Positions 55,483-64,000 of a stretch of 64,000 nucleotides of DNA are shown piece after piece. The notes under the pieces are model-generated. The model did no database searches, was not told the origin of the DNA, and worked only from the letters and a program-made list of their open reading frames with translations. Each line of letters begins with the position of its first letter. Positions within the stretch are counted from its first letter, which is position 1. The stretch is from positions 310,001 through 374,000 of the forward strand of contig NZ_WIXJ01000001.1 in NCBI RefSeq assembly GCF_009617575.1, in the 5' to 3' direction. This DNA comes from Rhodocyclus gracilis (GTDB taxonomy: Bacteria > Pseudomonadota > Gammaproteobacteria > Burkholderiales > Rhodocyclaceae). The position numbers and the translations under genes are program-made.

Positions 55483-58400
55483 TTATCCGGCCTCGACAGG
55501 AGCAGTCGCCGCCTGCTCGACGCACACCTCCAGCGCCGACAGATCGCCACTGGCAAAAGCCAGCATGCCGCGCACCGGGCGCCCGGCAAAGATCGCGGCA
55601 ATCGCCCGACAATACGCGTCCACCTGCTCCTGATACTCGGCAAGACGCGAAGTCGTTGCCGCCGAACTCTTGTAATCGAGCACCCACAACTCGCCCGGCC
55701 CGCCGTCGGCGTTGGCGAATTCGACGAGGCGGTCAAGACGCAGCAGGCGGCCATCGAGACTGACCAGTTCGGCCTCGTCCCAGGCGCGCCGGTAGCATTG
55801 CGGATCGAAAAAGCGGCGCAGGATCGGCGCATTCAGCAAGCGCTCAGCGGCTGGCAAGGCAGCGCGGTATTCCTCGTCGCTAAAGCCCAAGGCAAGCCAC
55901 CACTCATCTGCGGCGATGCGCCCGGTGCGGTGTTCGAGAATCGCGTGCAGCAACACGCCGAAACGCTCGTTGGCCGTTGGCACGCCACGCCGCACGCCAA
56001 CGGGCGCGCCGGGCGCACCGGTTGCTGTGGGTGCCGCTGCGTCAGGCACCTCCCCTTGCGTCTCGCCTGTACTGCCGGCAACCGCCTCATCGGTCGCGGC
56101 GGGGAAGCCCCCAACTGCTGCCGAAACCTTGTTCGCGCTGGCGCCGAAAAACGCATCGCCCGACGCCCTCCCCTCTGCCGCGCGCGGCGCCAGATCGGCA
56201 AGGCTCGACAGATCGCACCAACCTTCGGCGTAATCGCCGTAGACCGCGAGCACAGCCGCCTCGGGCGCTGCGCCGTTCCCGGCACACACGCCATCGCCCG
56301 AGCGCAACTGCGCCAGTGCCCGTTCAAGGCGGCGATAGGGCGTCGTCTCGCTGTCGCGCGCCCCCGCAATTCCGCTGGCGATAAACACCTGACGGGCACG
56401 CGTGATGGCGACGTAAAGCAGATTGAGTTCCTCGCGCGCCGCCGCAGCGGCGTCGGCGGCGAAAAGCGCGTCGCGTTGCCGTCCGCGTAATTCCTTGCTG
56501 CCACGAATCGAAAAATGGCTGGGCGCACTCGCCGTCGGTGGCCATTCGACCAGGGGCTGCCAAGGGCTTTCCGGGCGCGTCGTCGCATGCGCATCGAGCA
56601 GCCAGACGATGGGCGCCTCCAGCCCCTTGGCACCGTGGATGGTCAGAATGCGTACGCGCGACGCCGCATCTGCCCCCTCGGCCGGCGCCTCGATGGCGCC
56701 TTCGTCCGGTGCCTCGTCGTCGGCGACCTCGTTGAGGACGCGCAACTCGTCGATGAAGCGCGGCAAACTGGGGTAACGCCCACCATCCAGATCGAGCGCC
56801 AGCAGCAAAAGCGCCCCCAGATTGGCGTCGACGCGCTCGCGCAAGGCCGCCGGGACAGCGTATCGATAGCGTTCGCGCAATTGCCCCTGATGAAAGATGC
56901 GATCGAGCAAATCATGCGCCGGCAAGCGCTGCGCCGCCTCTCGCCAGTCGCTGAGCAAGCCGGCCGCGCGACGCAACTCGACGCTGCCGGCACTTGCCGT
57001 CAAGGCGCGCAGGCGCGCCCACCAGTCGGCACCCGGCGTCTGCGCCAGCAACAGCAGGTCGTCGTCGGCGCAGCCGAACAAAGGCGAGCGCAAGGCATGC
57101 GCCAAAGCGAGATCCGCCGCCGGATTGACGAGAAATTCAAGCAGCGCGGTGATGTCGCGCGCTTCCAGCGTGCGCAGTAAGCCGCCCCGCGCAGCGCCAA
57201 CGAAGGGGATGCCGGCCGCAGCCAGCGCCCGCTCGTAGATCGCCAGTTGCGTGCGCGTGCGCGCCAGCAAGAGGATGTCGCCGTAGCGCGCGAGACGCGT
57301 CGTGCCGTCGCGTTCATGCACCTGCCAATGGCCGACGATGGCTTGAATCGACGCGGCAAGATGCGCCGCTTCGCGCTGCCGGCGCGTATCGACCATCTCG
57401 ATGGCCGGCTCGCGCAGCGGGTCGCGCAAGCGCGGCAGACCATCGGAGTACGCCGCGCCACCGGCCTCGACTGTCGTCTCGACTCTCGCCGTGTCGGGAG
57501 TGGAGGCGTGAGCGTCCGGGGCGGCAGCGCTGTCGGCCGCCGACGCCGCGCACAAGGGCAGCAACTCAACCCGGCCGGGCAACGCGCCCGCGGCAGATGA
57601 CTGCTCGCGAAACGGCTGAAAAGCGGCTTCGGCGGCGAACAGCGTATTGACCACATCGACCACCGGCTGCGCGTTGCGCCGCGTCATGTCGAGCAGGCAG
57701 CGCGCAGCGGCGAAGTGCTGCGAGAGATACTCACTGGCGGCAGCGAACAGGCGCGGTTCGGCGCGACGGAAGCGGTAAATCGACTGCTTCGGGTCACCGA
57801 CCAGAAAGACGCTGGGCCGCGCCGCGTCGGAATACGCGTCGAACCAGGCCAGCAGGATCTGCCACTGCAAGGGATTGGCGTCCTGGAATTCGTCGAGCAG
57901 GACGTGACGATAGCGGGCATCGAGACGCGCCTGCACGTAGGCCGCGTTGTCGCTGTCGCGCAGCAGTTGCAAGACACGCCATTCAGCGTCGACGAAGTCC
58001 ATGATCCGCCGCGAGGATTTGACGGCCTCGACCTTTTCCAGAAAAGCGTCGATCACCACCAGCGCGTCGCGGTTGAGCGCAAACGCCGCCGCGTCGGCGC
58101 GCCGCTCAAGGCAAGCCAGCACGCGTTCGCCCAAGGACACATGCAGCGCCAGAAAGCGCGCAGCCCCCTCACTACCGAAGCGCCGGTCGAGCGTTTTACC
58201 CGGCTTGCGCGCGCGCAATGCGCCCCCCGCGGTCAGGAAAACGTCGCGCAAGGCTGCCAGACGCTCGGCGTCGGCCAGCTCCGCCCCATCGGCCAAGGCG
58301 GCGCGCAAGCTCGTCGCCAAGCCTTGATCGCTGGCCAATTCGCTCAGTTCGAGCAATCCCAGATATGCGTGAAACTCAAGCGCCCAGCCGGGGGCAAAAA

Positions 58401-59313
58401 AATCGGCGAGGATCGCCGCATCGTCAGCCTCGGCGCAGTCTTCGTAGCTCGCCGCCGCGTCCGCCAGGTTGATGGCATCGGCGTGGACCGGCAGACCGAA
58501 GGATTGACGCACGCGCAGCAGCGCCCCTGCCATGGCGGGATTCGCCTCGACGGCATCACTCGCCGCCGGCTCACCATCGAGCGAAGAGAGGGAGGAGTGC
58601 GAGGCGTACGGCGAAAGCCACGAGAGCCACTCAGCGCGGCGCTGCAAGCCGCTTTGCAGCAGGCTGCGCGTCGCCTCCTGACCGATGCTGCGCAGCAGCG
58701 CGACGAAGGCGCGGCCTCGGGCGCTGTCGCGGCCGGCTTCGGTGTTGACCTGCTCGGCAACGAACTCCTGCCAGCATTCGTCGAAGAGACGCGCGCCGCC
58801 CTCGACCAGCGTGGCACCGGCAAGATCGGCAGAGAGCGGCGCCGCTGCCACCAGTTGCAGAAACCAGCCGTGGAAGGTGTTGACCGCCAGCCCCGGCTGC
58901 GCGCCTGCGACCCGCTCGAAAAGCCCGCGGGCGCGGCGCAAGGTATCGGCATCGACGACAACGCCCCGCTCGACGAGAAAGCGCGTGACCGCCGGCGTGT
59001 CGTCCGTCGCCAGCAGACGCAGCCAATCGATGACACGCTCCTCGATTTCGCGCGCCGCCTTGCGGGTAAACGTAATGGCGAGGATTTCGCCGGGCGCGGC
59101 CCCCGCCAGCAGCAGACGCACGATGCGGGCGGCCAGGAGCCAGGTTTTACCGCTACCGGCGCAGGCCTCGACGACGACACTGCGGGCCGGATCGAGCGCC
59201 ACCGAGCGCAGCATCGCGGCGTCGCTGATCGGCGCCGCGTCGGCCACCGCCGGTGCGCCAGAGCGCAGGGCGCTTCCGGTGCCGTCTTCAGGAGTATCGG
59301 AAAAATCAGACAT
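55483..59313 (-). CDS. UvrD/AddA-like helicase-nuclease subunit
   Basis: A 1276-residue SF1A helicase with a C-terminal nuclease. Walker A is ACAGSGKT (50-57), Ia ITFTRKAAREI, II LLDEFQDANP (near 472), III VGDPKQSIYRFRRA, V LTIHGAKGLEAP, VI YVAITRARQ (near 969), and the PD-(D/E)XK nuclease motif LDYKSS (near 1211). It fits AddA of the AddAB double-strand-break repair complex. Two Ala/Pro/Thr-rich inserts (around Ala/Asp-rich ASAADSAAAPDAHASTP and before the nuclease) are unusual. The ATG at 59313 overlaps the upstream partner's stop by eight bases. Confidence 0.92.
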   Translation of the reverse strand: MSDFSDTPEDGTGSALRSGAPAVADAAPISDAAMLRSVALDPARSVVVEACAGSGKTWLLAARIVRLLLAGAAPGEILAITFTRKAAREIEERVIDWLRLLATDDTPAVTRFLVERGVVVDADTLRRARGLFERVAGAQPGLAVNTFHGWFLQLVAAAPLSADLAGATLVEGGARLFDECWQEFVAEQVNTEAGRDSARGRAFVALLRSIGQEATRSLLQSGLQRRAEWLSWLSPYASHSSLSSLDGEPAASDAVEANPAMAGALLRVRQSFGLPVHADAINLADAAASYEDCAEADDAAILADFFAPGWALEFHAYLGLLELSELASDQGLATSLRAALADGAELADAERLAALRDVFLTAGGALRARKPGKTLDRRFGSEGAARFLALHVSLGERVLACLERRADAAAFALNRDALVVIDAFLEKVEAVKSSRRIMDFVDAEWRVLQLLRDSDNAAYVQARLDARYRHVLLDEFQDANPLQWQILLAWFDAYSDAARPSVFLVGDPKQSIYRFRRAEPRLFAAASEYLSQHFAAARCLLDMTRRNAQPVVDVVNTLFAAEAAFQPFREQSSAAGALPGRVELLPLCAASAADSAAAPDAHASTPDTARVETTVEAGGAAYSDGLPRLRDPLREPAIEMVDTRRQREAAHLAASIQAIVGHWQVHERDGTTRLARYGDILLLARTRTQLAIYERALAAAGIPFVGAARGGLLRTLEARDITALLEFLVNPAADLALAHALRSPLFGCADDDLLLLAQTPGADWWARLRALTASAGSVELRRAAGLLSDWREAAQRLPAHDLLDRIFHQGQLRERYRYAVPAALRERVDANLGALLLLALDLDGGRYPSLPRFIDELRVLNEVADDEAPDEGAIEAPAEGADAASRVRILTIHGAKGLEAPIVWLLDAHATTRPESPWQPLVEWPPTASAPSHFSIRGSKELRGRQRDALFAADAAAAAREELNLLYVAITRARQVFIASGIAGARDSETTPYRRLERALAQLRSGDGVCAGNGAAPEAAVLAVYGDYAEGWCDLSSLADLAPRAAEGRASGDAFFGASANKVSAAVGGFPAATDEAVAGSTGETQGEVPDAAAPTATGAPGAPVGVRRGVPTANERFGVLLHAILEHRTGRIAADEWWLALGFSDEEYRAALPAAERLLNAPILRRFFDPQCYRRAWDEAELVSLDGRLLRLDRLVEFANADGGPGELWVLDYKSSAATTSRLAEYQEQVDAYCRAIAAIFAGRPVRGMLAFASGDLSALEVCVEQAATAPVEAG

Positions 59314-62300
59314 CTTCTCTCCGGCACAGGCCGGCCATTTCGCACCAACGGCACGCGCTATCGGCACCGTGCGCCGGCAGGGGCGCACCGGCACGCAAGG
59401 CGCTGAAGGCGTGCACCAGACGCTGCGCATGCGCCCGCGCCAGATCGGCCAGCGCCTCGGCATCGCGCTCGGCAGCGGCCACGGCGCCCACCGTCTCATC
59501 GTCGAGGGCGATGTAGGCCGCTTCGAGCACACGCGCACCGCCGCCCGGAAGTTCTGCCGCGCCGTCGTCGCGGCGGCTCGGCTCACGCCCCGCCCACAAC
59601 AGCGCATAGGCGGGCAACTGCACATCGTCGGCGAGACCATCACGAATGGCCTTGGCCGTGCGTGTCTTGTAATCGAGCAAGGAGACGCCCGCCTCGTTGC
59701 GAGTACTGCCCTGAGTGCCGCTGCCGACGTCGCTGGCGGCAGCGCCCTCGACAAGGCGGTCAACGCGATCAATGCGCCCAGCCACTTCCAGCGAAGTGCC
59801 GTCTTCGAGCGTGAAGACACGCTTGACCGACGTCTCGGCCTGCTGCCAGCGCCAGCCCTCGGCCTCGCGTTGCCCTTGCCAGGCCAGATAGGCGTCGAGA
59901 CGCTTTTCCCAACGCAGACGCCAGCCCAGTGCCAGCGCGTTTTCCTCGATGGCCGGGGCGAACACCTGCTCGGTATCGCGCCGCAACGCCTCGCGCGCCG
60001 CCTCCGGTGACAGGCTTTCCAACGACGCATGCTGCGCGTGGAAGCGCTCCAGCACGCGATGCACAAGAGCGCCGTAATCGCTTTTATCGACCGTCTCGGC
60101 CACCTCGTCGACCGCCCCCAGCCCCAGCACGGAACGCGCGAAAAAGCGGTAAGGACACGCCAGCAAGGTCGCGTAGCTACTCACGGTAATGCGTCCCGGA
60201 ATCGCCGCGGCAGGCGCCGAAGGCGCCGCGCGGTGGGCGACGGGTGGCGAGAATTTCCCGCTCGGGATGTCGCCGCCGGAAAGCGAGCGCACCGCTCGCG
60301 CCAACGGTGCGCGCCGCAGATCGTCCGCCCACGCCAGTTGATGCAGCGCCGATAGCACATCAATCTCCGGCGCCGGCAGATTGGCCTCACCGTCGATCTC
60401 GGACTGCCAGACGACCACCACACGCGGCACGCTGACCAGCAGCAACTCCAGATCGCGCCGCATTTCGCGACGGGCATCATCGTGCGTACGCAGACCGAGC
60501 TCGCGGCGCACCGACTGGTTGAAGAACGCGCCACTAGCGGCCGGCGCCAGCTGTCGCGCATCGCCGCCCAGCAACAGCGCGGCATCGAAGCGGCGCAAGG
60601 CGACGGCATTCAGCGGCGTCAACACCACCGGGCTCGCCACGCTGGCATCGCGGAACGAGCCGCTCTCGAACTCCCGGCTCAACCATTCACGCCAGCTGGC
60701 GAAGGAAAACGTCGCGCGATGCTCGATCAGTTCGGCATGCCGCAGCGCCAGCAAGTCAAGCAGCGCTGCGCCCGCCGCGTCGCTGCGGAGCGCTGCCCGC
60801 GCGCCGAGCGCGTCGAGGGCTTTTTCCAGTCGTTCGATCCAACGCGCCAGCGGTGCCGGCCGATCCACCAGCAAGGTCAGCGCCGCATCGACGCGATCGA
60901 GCAGGCTGGCAGCCCCCGCCAGCGCCGCCGGCCCGGCGTGCGTCGCCGCCCCGGCCTGCTCCATGCGCGCCGACGAGGCGGCGAACTGGCGCAGGGCATG
61001 CCGTATGCGCGGTAGGCCGCGTACGGCGGAAGCGGCTCGCACGGCCGCTTCGAGCACGAAAATCGCCGTTTCGCGCGCATCACTCGCCGCCATCTCGGGC
61101 GAAGACGCCATCCCGCCAACGACATAGGGGGATTTCACGAGGTCGAGAAGATCGCGGTGGTAGGCCCCGCCCGCCACGGTTTTCAGCAGCGCATCAACGC
61201 ACGCCGCCGCCCGCGAAGTGGAAAGCTTCCAGCCGGTTTCGTCGGCAACCAGCACCTCGTCGCGTTCAAGCAAGGCGCGCACGCGTCGCGCTGTCAGACG
61301 ATCCTGGCTGATGAGGGCAATCCGACGCCGTCCCTCGCCCAGCCAGGCGAACACCCGCGCGACGGCCGCCTCGGCCTCGGCCTCGCGGCCACTCGCCGAC
61401 ACCAGCGCCAGTCGCTCCGCCAGAGGGCTGAGCGGATGCGTCGCCGCCAACGACCGCGCGCGTTCGATGAGCGGGGGCGTCGCCTCATGGGCAGCCAGCA
61501 CTTCCGGCCAGGCTGCGTCGAGCGCCGCCTGCACGGGCGTTGCGGCGTGGCAACGCGGCTGCGGATAAAACACGGCCACGGTCTGCCGTGCCGCCCAACG
61601 CACGAGAAATTCGCGCTCGGCCGCGCTCAGCGCCTCATCAGGCGCCGCGTCGAGCACCACCAACATGGGCCGCGCCGCCGTCGCCGCCAGTCGCGCCAGT
61701 CGCAGCTGCTGTAATGCAGCGCCGTCAGGACGGCCGATAGCGGACAAGGCGCGCCACAACTCGACGACGAGACGCGCTTCAAAGGCCAGCGGTGTGGAAA
61801 GGCGCGTGTCGTAAGCGCGCGCCAATTGCTCCGCCAGCGCGGCATCGTCATCCGGCAATACGACGGCGGCAACAGTCAGTTCGTCAAAGAGTTCCGCCAG
61901 CTCGCCAGCGATCGTCCAGCGCGCGCCCTCGTCAAACCAGTTGCGCTGCCGCAGGGCGTCGTAGAGCAAGGCCAGCCGCTCGCTATCCGTCATGGCGGCT
62001 GGCAAGTCCGCTACCGGCTCCGCCTCGGCCCAACGCCGCAGAACGTCGAAGTGCGGCAGCAGCACCGGGCGACCGGCAAGCCGCACGAAGGACTGGCGCA
62101 ACTCGGAAGCAATCGGCAGCGAGGGCGCCAGCACCAGCCAGGCCGAAAAGTCGTCGTCGCTGCCCCCGCAATCGTCGCGAACGGCAGCGATACGCGCCAG
62201 CATCGCCTGCGCCACCGCATCGAAAAATCCGTCGCCGGGAGGCAAGGCCCGCGTCGCGATGGCGGCGGCGAATGTGGCGAGCTTCTCCGTATTGGTAGAC

Positions 62301-62359
62301 ACCGCCGGTAATGCGCCAGCGCCCGCGCTATCCGCCGCGCTGGAAACCGGGCCGGTCAT
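59306..62359 (-). CDS. PD-(D/E)XK nuclease, AddB-like partner
   Basis: A 1017-residue protein with a degenerate helicase-like N-terminus: I find no GxGKT Walker A, so it would not hydrolyse ATP. The C-terminal nuclease has YATLLACPYRFFARSVLGL (near 736), LLDYKTRTAK (near 896) and the last Cys group CRWCEMAGLC (near 1003-1012). The four Cys match the Fe-S cluster that staples AddB-type nuclease domains. It would act with the following gene at double-strand ends, replacing RecBCD. The ATG at 62359 is taken as start. Confidence 0.9.
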   Translation of the reverse strand: MTGPVSSAADSAGAGALPAVSTNTEKLATFAAAIATRALPPGDGFFDAVAQAMLARIAAVRDDCGGSDDDFSAWLVLAPSLPIASELRQSFVRLAGRPVLLPHFDVLRRWAEAEPVADLPAAMTDSERLALLYDALRQRNWFDEGARWTIAGELAELFDELTVAAVVLPDDDAALAEQLARAYDTRLSTPLAFEARLVVELWRALSAIGRPDGAALQQLRLARLAATAARPMLVVLDAAPDEALSAAEREFLVRWAARQTVAVFYPQPRCHAATPVQAALDAAWPEVLAAHEATPPLIERARSLAATHPLSPLAERLALVSASGREAEAEAAVARVFAWLGEGRRRIALISQDRLTARRVRALLERDEVLVADETGWKLSTSRAAACVDALLKTVAGGAYHRDLLDLVKSPYVVGGMASSPEMAASDARETAIFVLEAAVRAASAVRGLPRIRHALRQFAASSARMEQAGAATHAGPAALAGAASLLDRVDAALTLLVDRPAPLARWIERLEKALDALGARAALRSDAAGAALLDLLALRHAELIEHRATFSFASWREWLSREFESGSFRDASVASPVVLTPLNAVALRRFDAALLLGGDARQLAPAASGAFFNQSVRRELGLRTHDDARREMRRDLELLLVSVPRVVVVWQSEIDGEANLPAPEIDVLSALHQLAWADDLRRAPLARAVRSLSGGDIPSGKFSPPVAHRAAPSAPAAAIPGRITVSSYATLLACPYRFFARSVLGLGAVDEVAETVDKSDYGALVHRVLERFHAQHASLESLSPEAAREALRRDTEQVFAPAIEENALALGWRLRWEKRLDAYLAWQGQREAEGWRWQQAETSVKRVFTLEDGTSLEVAGRIDRVDRLVEGAAASDVGSGTQGSTRNEAGVSLLDYKTRTAKAIRDGLADDVQLPAYALLWAGREPSRRDDGAAELPGGGARVLEAAYIALDDETVGAVAAAERDAEALADLARAHAQRLVHAFSALRAGAPLPAHGADSACRWCEMAGLCRREDV

Positions 62360-62381
62360 TGCTGCACCGGCAGGTCAACGC

Positions 62382-62705
62382 TCAGCGTTCGAGCAGGGAA
62401 CGCTTGTTCGGCGCGCGGTTCCACTCGTCCGCGTCGGCAGCGGGCGCCCGACTGGCGGTAATCGGCGGCCACTGCTTGGCCAATTCGGCGTTCAGGGCGA
62501 TGAACGCATGCTGCGCCGCCGGCACGTCGTCCTCGGCAAGAATCGCCTCGGCCGGGCACTCGGCAACGCAAAGCGTGCAATCGATGCACTCGTCGGGATC
62601 GATGACCAGAAAATTCGGCCCTTCGCGGAAGCAATCGACAGGGCAGACGTCGACACAGTCGGTGTATTTGCATTTGATGCAGTTTTCGGTAACGACATAC
62701 GCCAT
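62382..62705 (-). CDS. fdxA: ferredoxin FdxA (7Fe type)
   Basis: A 107-residue electron carrier. The cysteines near the N-terminus (Cys9, 17, 21, 25) and those at 40, 43, 46 and 50 fit a [3Fe-4S][4Fe-4S] ferredoxin. The sequence [22 protein letters not shown] is the classic FdxA start. The acidic C-terminal extension (about 50 residues) is usual in proteobacterial FdxA. The gene is 22 bases from the AddB-like gene and may share its transcript, but the functions differ. Confidence 0.96.
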   Translation of the reverse strand: MAYVVTENCIKCKYTDCVDVCPVDCFREGPNFLVIDPDECIDCTLCVAECPAEAILAEDDVPAAQHAFIALNAELAKQWPPITASRAPAADADEWNRAPNKRSLLER

Positions 62706-63170
62706 GATGGTTGTACTCCGCAGTCCCTTCGAGGTGTGTCTGCGCGGCCACTATAGCGTATCGCCGGGAGGCGGGTTTGCTTCCCTTGGCGGATTTTTTT
62801 CGCTAGCATACCGCGCTGATTGATCGCTGATTCATGACGAATCGCGCTGGTTGATTGATGCATTCCCGAGCACCACCAAGGCGCCGTCTGCATCGCACAC
62901 CGTTCGACGCAAGGTGTCCTGAGCGGTTCCCCTGAAGTTATCGACGCTCGCCGGAACACCCCGGCTCCGGCCACCGCTCCACTGCCTGCAGAAACGTCCG
63001 CCTCGACATCCTTCAGCTCACGCTGCGCTCCAGACCGCCCTCACCCCCTCCGCATACCGCACGCCCGTCGACGATTCTCACGACCGCGAAAACTTCTCAC
63101 GTCTTGCCCCCTCGAACGCTACGGATTCATCGTATCCGTTCATCCCTTGATCACGCGAAAGGCCATTTCA
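62706..63170. other. 465-base intergenic region between fdxA and trxA
   Basis: The two genes diverge, so the region must hold both promoters. A TATAGT hexamer on the minus strand near 62752-62757 could be the fdxA -10. No reading frame here has a ribosome site or family match. The rest is unremarkable GC-rich sequence, with no T-run terminator and no recognisable riboswitch. Confidence 0.4.
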
Positions 63171-63497
63171 ATGAGCGAACATATTCACTACGTCACTGAT
63201 GACAGTTTTGCCAGCGAGGTTCTGCAATCGACGCAGCCGGTGCTGGTCGATTACTGGGCCGAATGGTGTGGCCCGTGCAAGATGATCGCCCCTCTGCTCG
63301 ACGAAGTCGCCAAGGACTATGCCGGCCGCCTCAAGGTCGCCAAGCTGAATATTGACGACAATCCCAAGACGCCGGCCAATTTCGGCATCCGTGGCATCCC
63401 GACGCTGATGCTCTTCAAAAATGGCAATGTCGAGGCGACGAAGGTCGGCGCCCTGTCGAAATCGGCGCTTGCAGCGTTTATTGACAGCAACTTGTGA
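63171..63497 (+). CDS. trxA: thioredoxin 1
   Basis: A 108-residue cytosolic dithiol oxidoreductase. The active site is WCGPC (Cys33, Cys36) within [13 protein letters not shown], and the cis-proline is in RGIPTLMLF. The C-terminal helix ends FIDSNL. It reduces ribonucleotide reductase, methionine sulfoxide reductase and others. The ATG at 63171 begins the usual strand. It stands before rho, as in many Proteobacteria. Confidence 0.97.
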   Translation: MSEHIHYVTDDSFASEVLQSTQPVLVDYWAEWCGPCKMIAPLLDEVAKDYAGRLKVAKLNIDDNPKTPANFGIRGIPTLMLFKNGNVEATKVGALSKSALAAFIDSNL

Positions 63498-63807
63498 AGT
63501 CGATAGGCTCCGCCAACCGTTTCGAGTCGCGCGGCCACCGATGACAGGCTACTAGCCGGCCGCCGCGCGATATCACAGACGCCCGGCCTCCCGGATTCGC
63601 CCGCGTCCTTACCATCCCGAAACCTCCCCGCTCCAACGCTCTCCGCTCTCTTCGAGACTTTTTCTCCCTGCTCTGTCGGACGCGTCGAATCCTCCTGTCA
63701 TCGGCGATTGCGACGCGCACAGCCCACACGTTCCGTTCGCCCGGCAGCTTTCGCTGTACCAGTTGCCCGGCTCGACCTCCGTTTCATCTCTCTCCGCTCG
63801 ACCGCCC
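63498..63807. other. 310-base leader region before rho
   Basis: Contains no supported gene. The region is the probable 5' leader of rho, which in E. coli has autoregulatory transcription termination. C-rich, G-poor runs (for example 63730-63800) would suit Rho loading, but no specific element can be named. Confidence 0.35.
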
Positions 63808-64000
63808 ATGCACCTTTCCGAACTCAAAGCCCTCCACGTCAGCCAACTCCTCGAGATGGCCGTCGCCAACAACATCGAGGGTGCCAACCGCCTGCGCAAG
63901 CATGAGTTGATCTTCGCCCTGCTGAAGAATCAGGCCAAAAAAGGCGAGACCATCTTCGGCGACGGAGCCCTCGAAACACTGCCGGATGGCTTCGGTTTCC
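63808..64000 (+). CDS. rho: transcription termination factor Rho (5' part, truncated by window end)
   Basis: The first 64 codons of rho: MHLSELKALHVSQLLEMAVANN, then NRLRKHELIFALLKNQAKKGETIFGDG, which are the Rho N-terminal SAP-like helix bundle and the linker to the RNA-binding domain. The full protein is about 420 residues and acts as a hexameric ATP-driven RNA translocase ending transcripts. The ATG at 63808 is family-typical; ribosome site not obvious. Confidence 0.96.
   Translation, partial: MHLSELKALHVSQLLEMAVANNIEGANRLRKHELIFALLKNQAKKGETIFGDGALETLPDGFGF

Noticed and set aside
1-64000. CRISPR arrays, rRNA genes, complete insertion sequences and prophage genes
   Set aside because: No regularly spaced repeats, rRNA-like conserved stretches, transposase DDE frames with terminal repeats, or phage structural genes were recognised on either strand.

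Overview
The window is high-GC DNA from a betaproteobacterium, most likely of the Rhodocyclaceae. Three things point there. The gene order leuC / small lipoprotein / leuD / leuB / asd / fimV / truA / trpF / trpB / trpA / accD / folC / SPOR protein / cvpA / purF / metZ is the usual betaproteobacterial one. The mature high-potential iron-sulfur protein at 18556-18846 closely resembles, as I remember it, the Rhodocyclus tenuis HiPIP. trxA followed by rho, and fdxA next to AddAB-like genes, are also typical. Almost all of the window is ordinary chromosomal core.

Layout. 1-3400: the end of an unknown gene, a DUF465 protein, a DMT exporter and a PiT phosphate transporter with its DUF47 partner. 3486-12854: one 9.4 kb gene for a cyclic beta-1,2-glucan synthase (NdvB type). 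13081-16863: small stress and envelope proteins (CsbD, DUF883, DUF1328, a glycine-zipper lipoprotein, a Cys-pair repeat protein), a divergent Crp/Fnr-type regulator and a DUF3334 protein. 16924-19929: an Ala-rich protein, HiPIP and an EamA exporter. 19937-24444: a three-gene ABC transporter / lipocalin-like operon of AttEFGH type. 24888-28800: an accessory patch with visibly lower GC in its first half. It holds an unknown protein, a HAD phosphatase, two P-type ATPase C-terminal relics and a ccdAB toxin-antitoxin pair between the relics. It ends at the terminator of a tRNA operon (Pro-Arg-His, 28829-29153).

29292-50537 is mostly minus-strand core: rhlE, then a tightly packed biosynthetic series. 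metZ, purF, cvpA, a SPOR protein, folC, accD and trpA follow one another, several with 4-base stop/start overlaps that imply translational coupling. trpB, trpF and truA lie upstream, then an uncertain CbiQ-like membrane protein, fimV, asd and the leucine genes. A 41-residue entericidin-type lipoprotein sits between leuC and leuD, coupled to both. An M48 lipoprotein peptidase, an MFS transporter, aroC, fadD and a CBS-domain protein follow. 55483-62359 holds an AddAB-like recombination helicase/nuclease pair, then fdxA, trxA and the 5' part of rho, cut by the window end.

The most unusual parts are the accessory patch beside the tRNA operon, the duplicated ATPase relics flanking ccdAB, a short Shine-Dalgarno-led reading frame between trpF and trpB, and recurring Ala/Glu/Pro-rich insertions inside otherwise conserved enzymes. 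I found no rRNA, CRISPR array, complete insertion sequence or clear prophage. GC values and identity estimates come from reading short stretches by eye.
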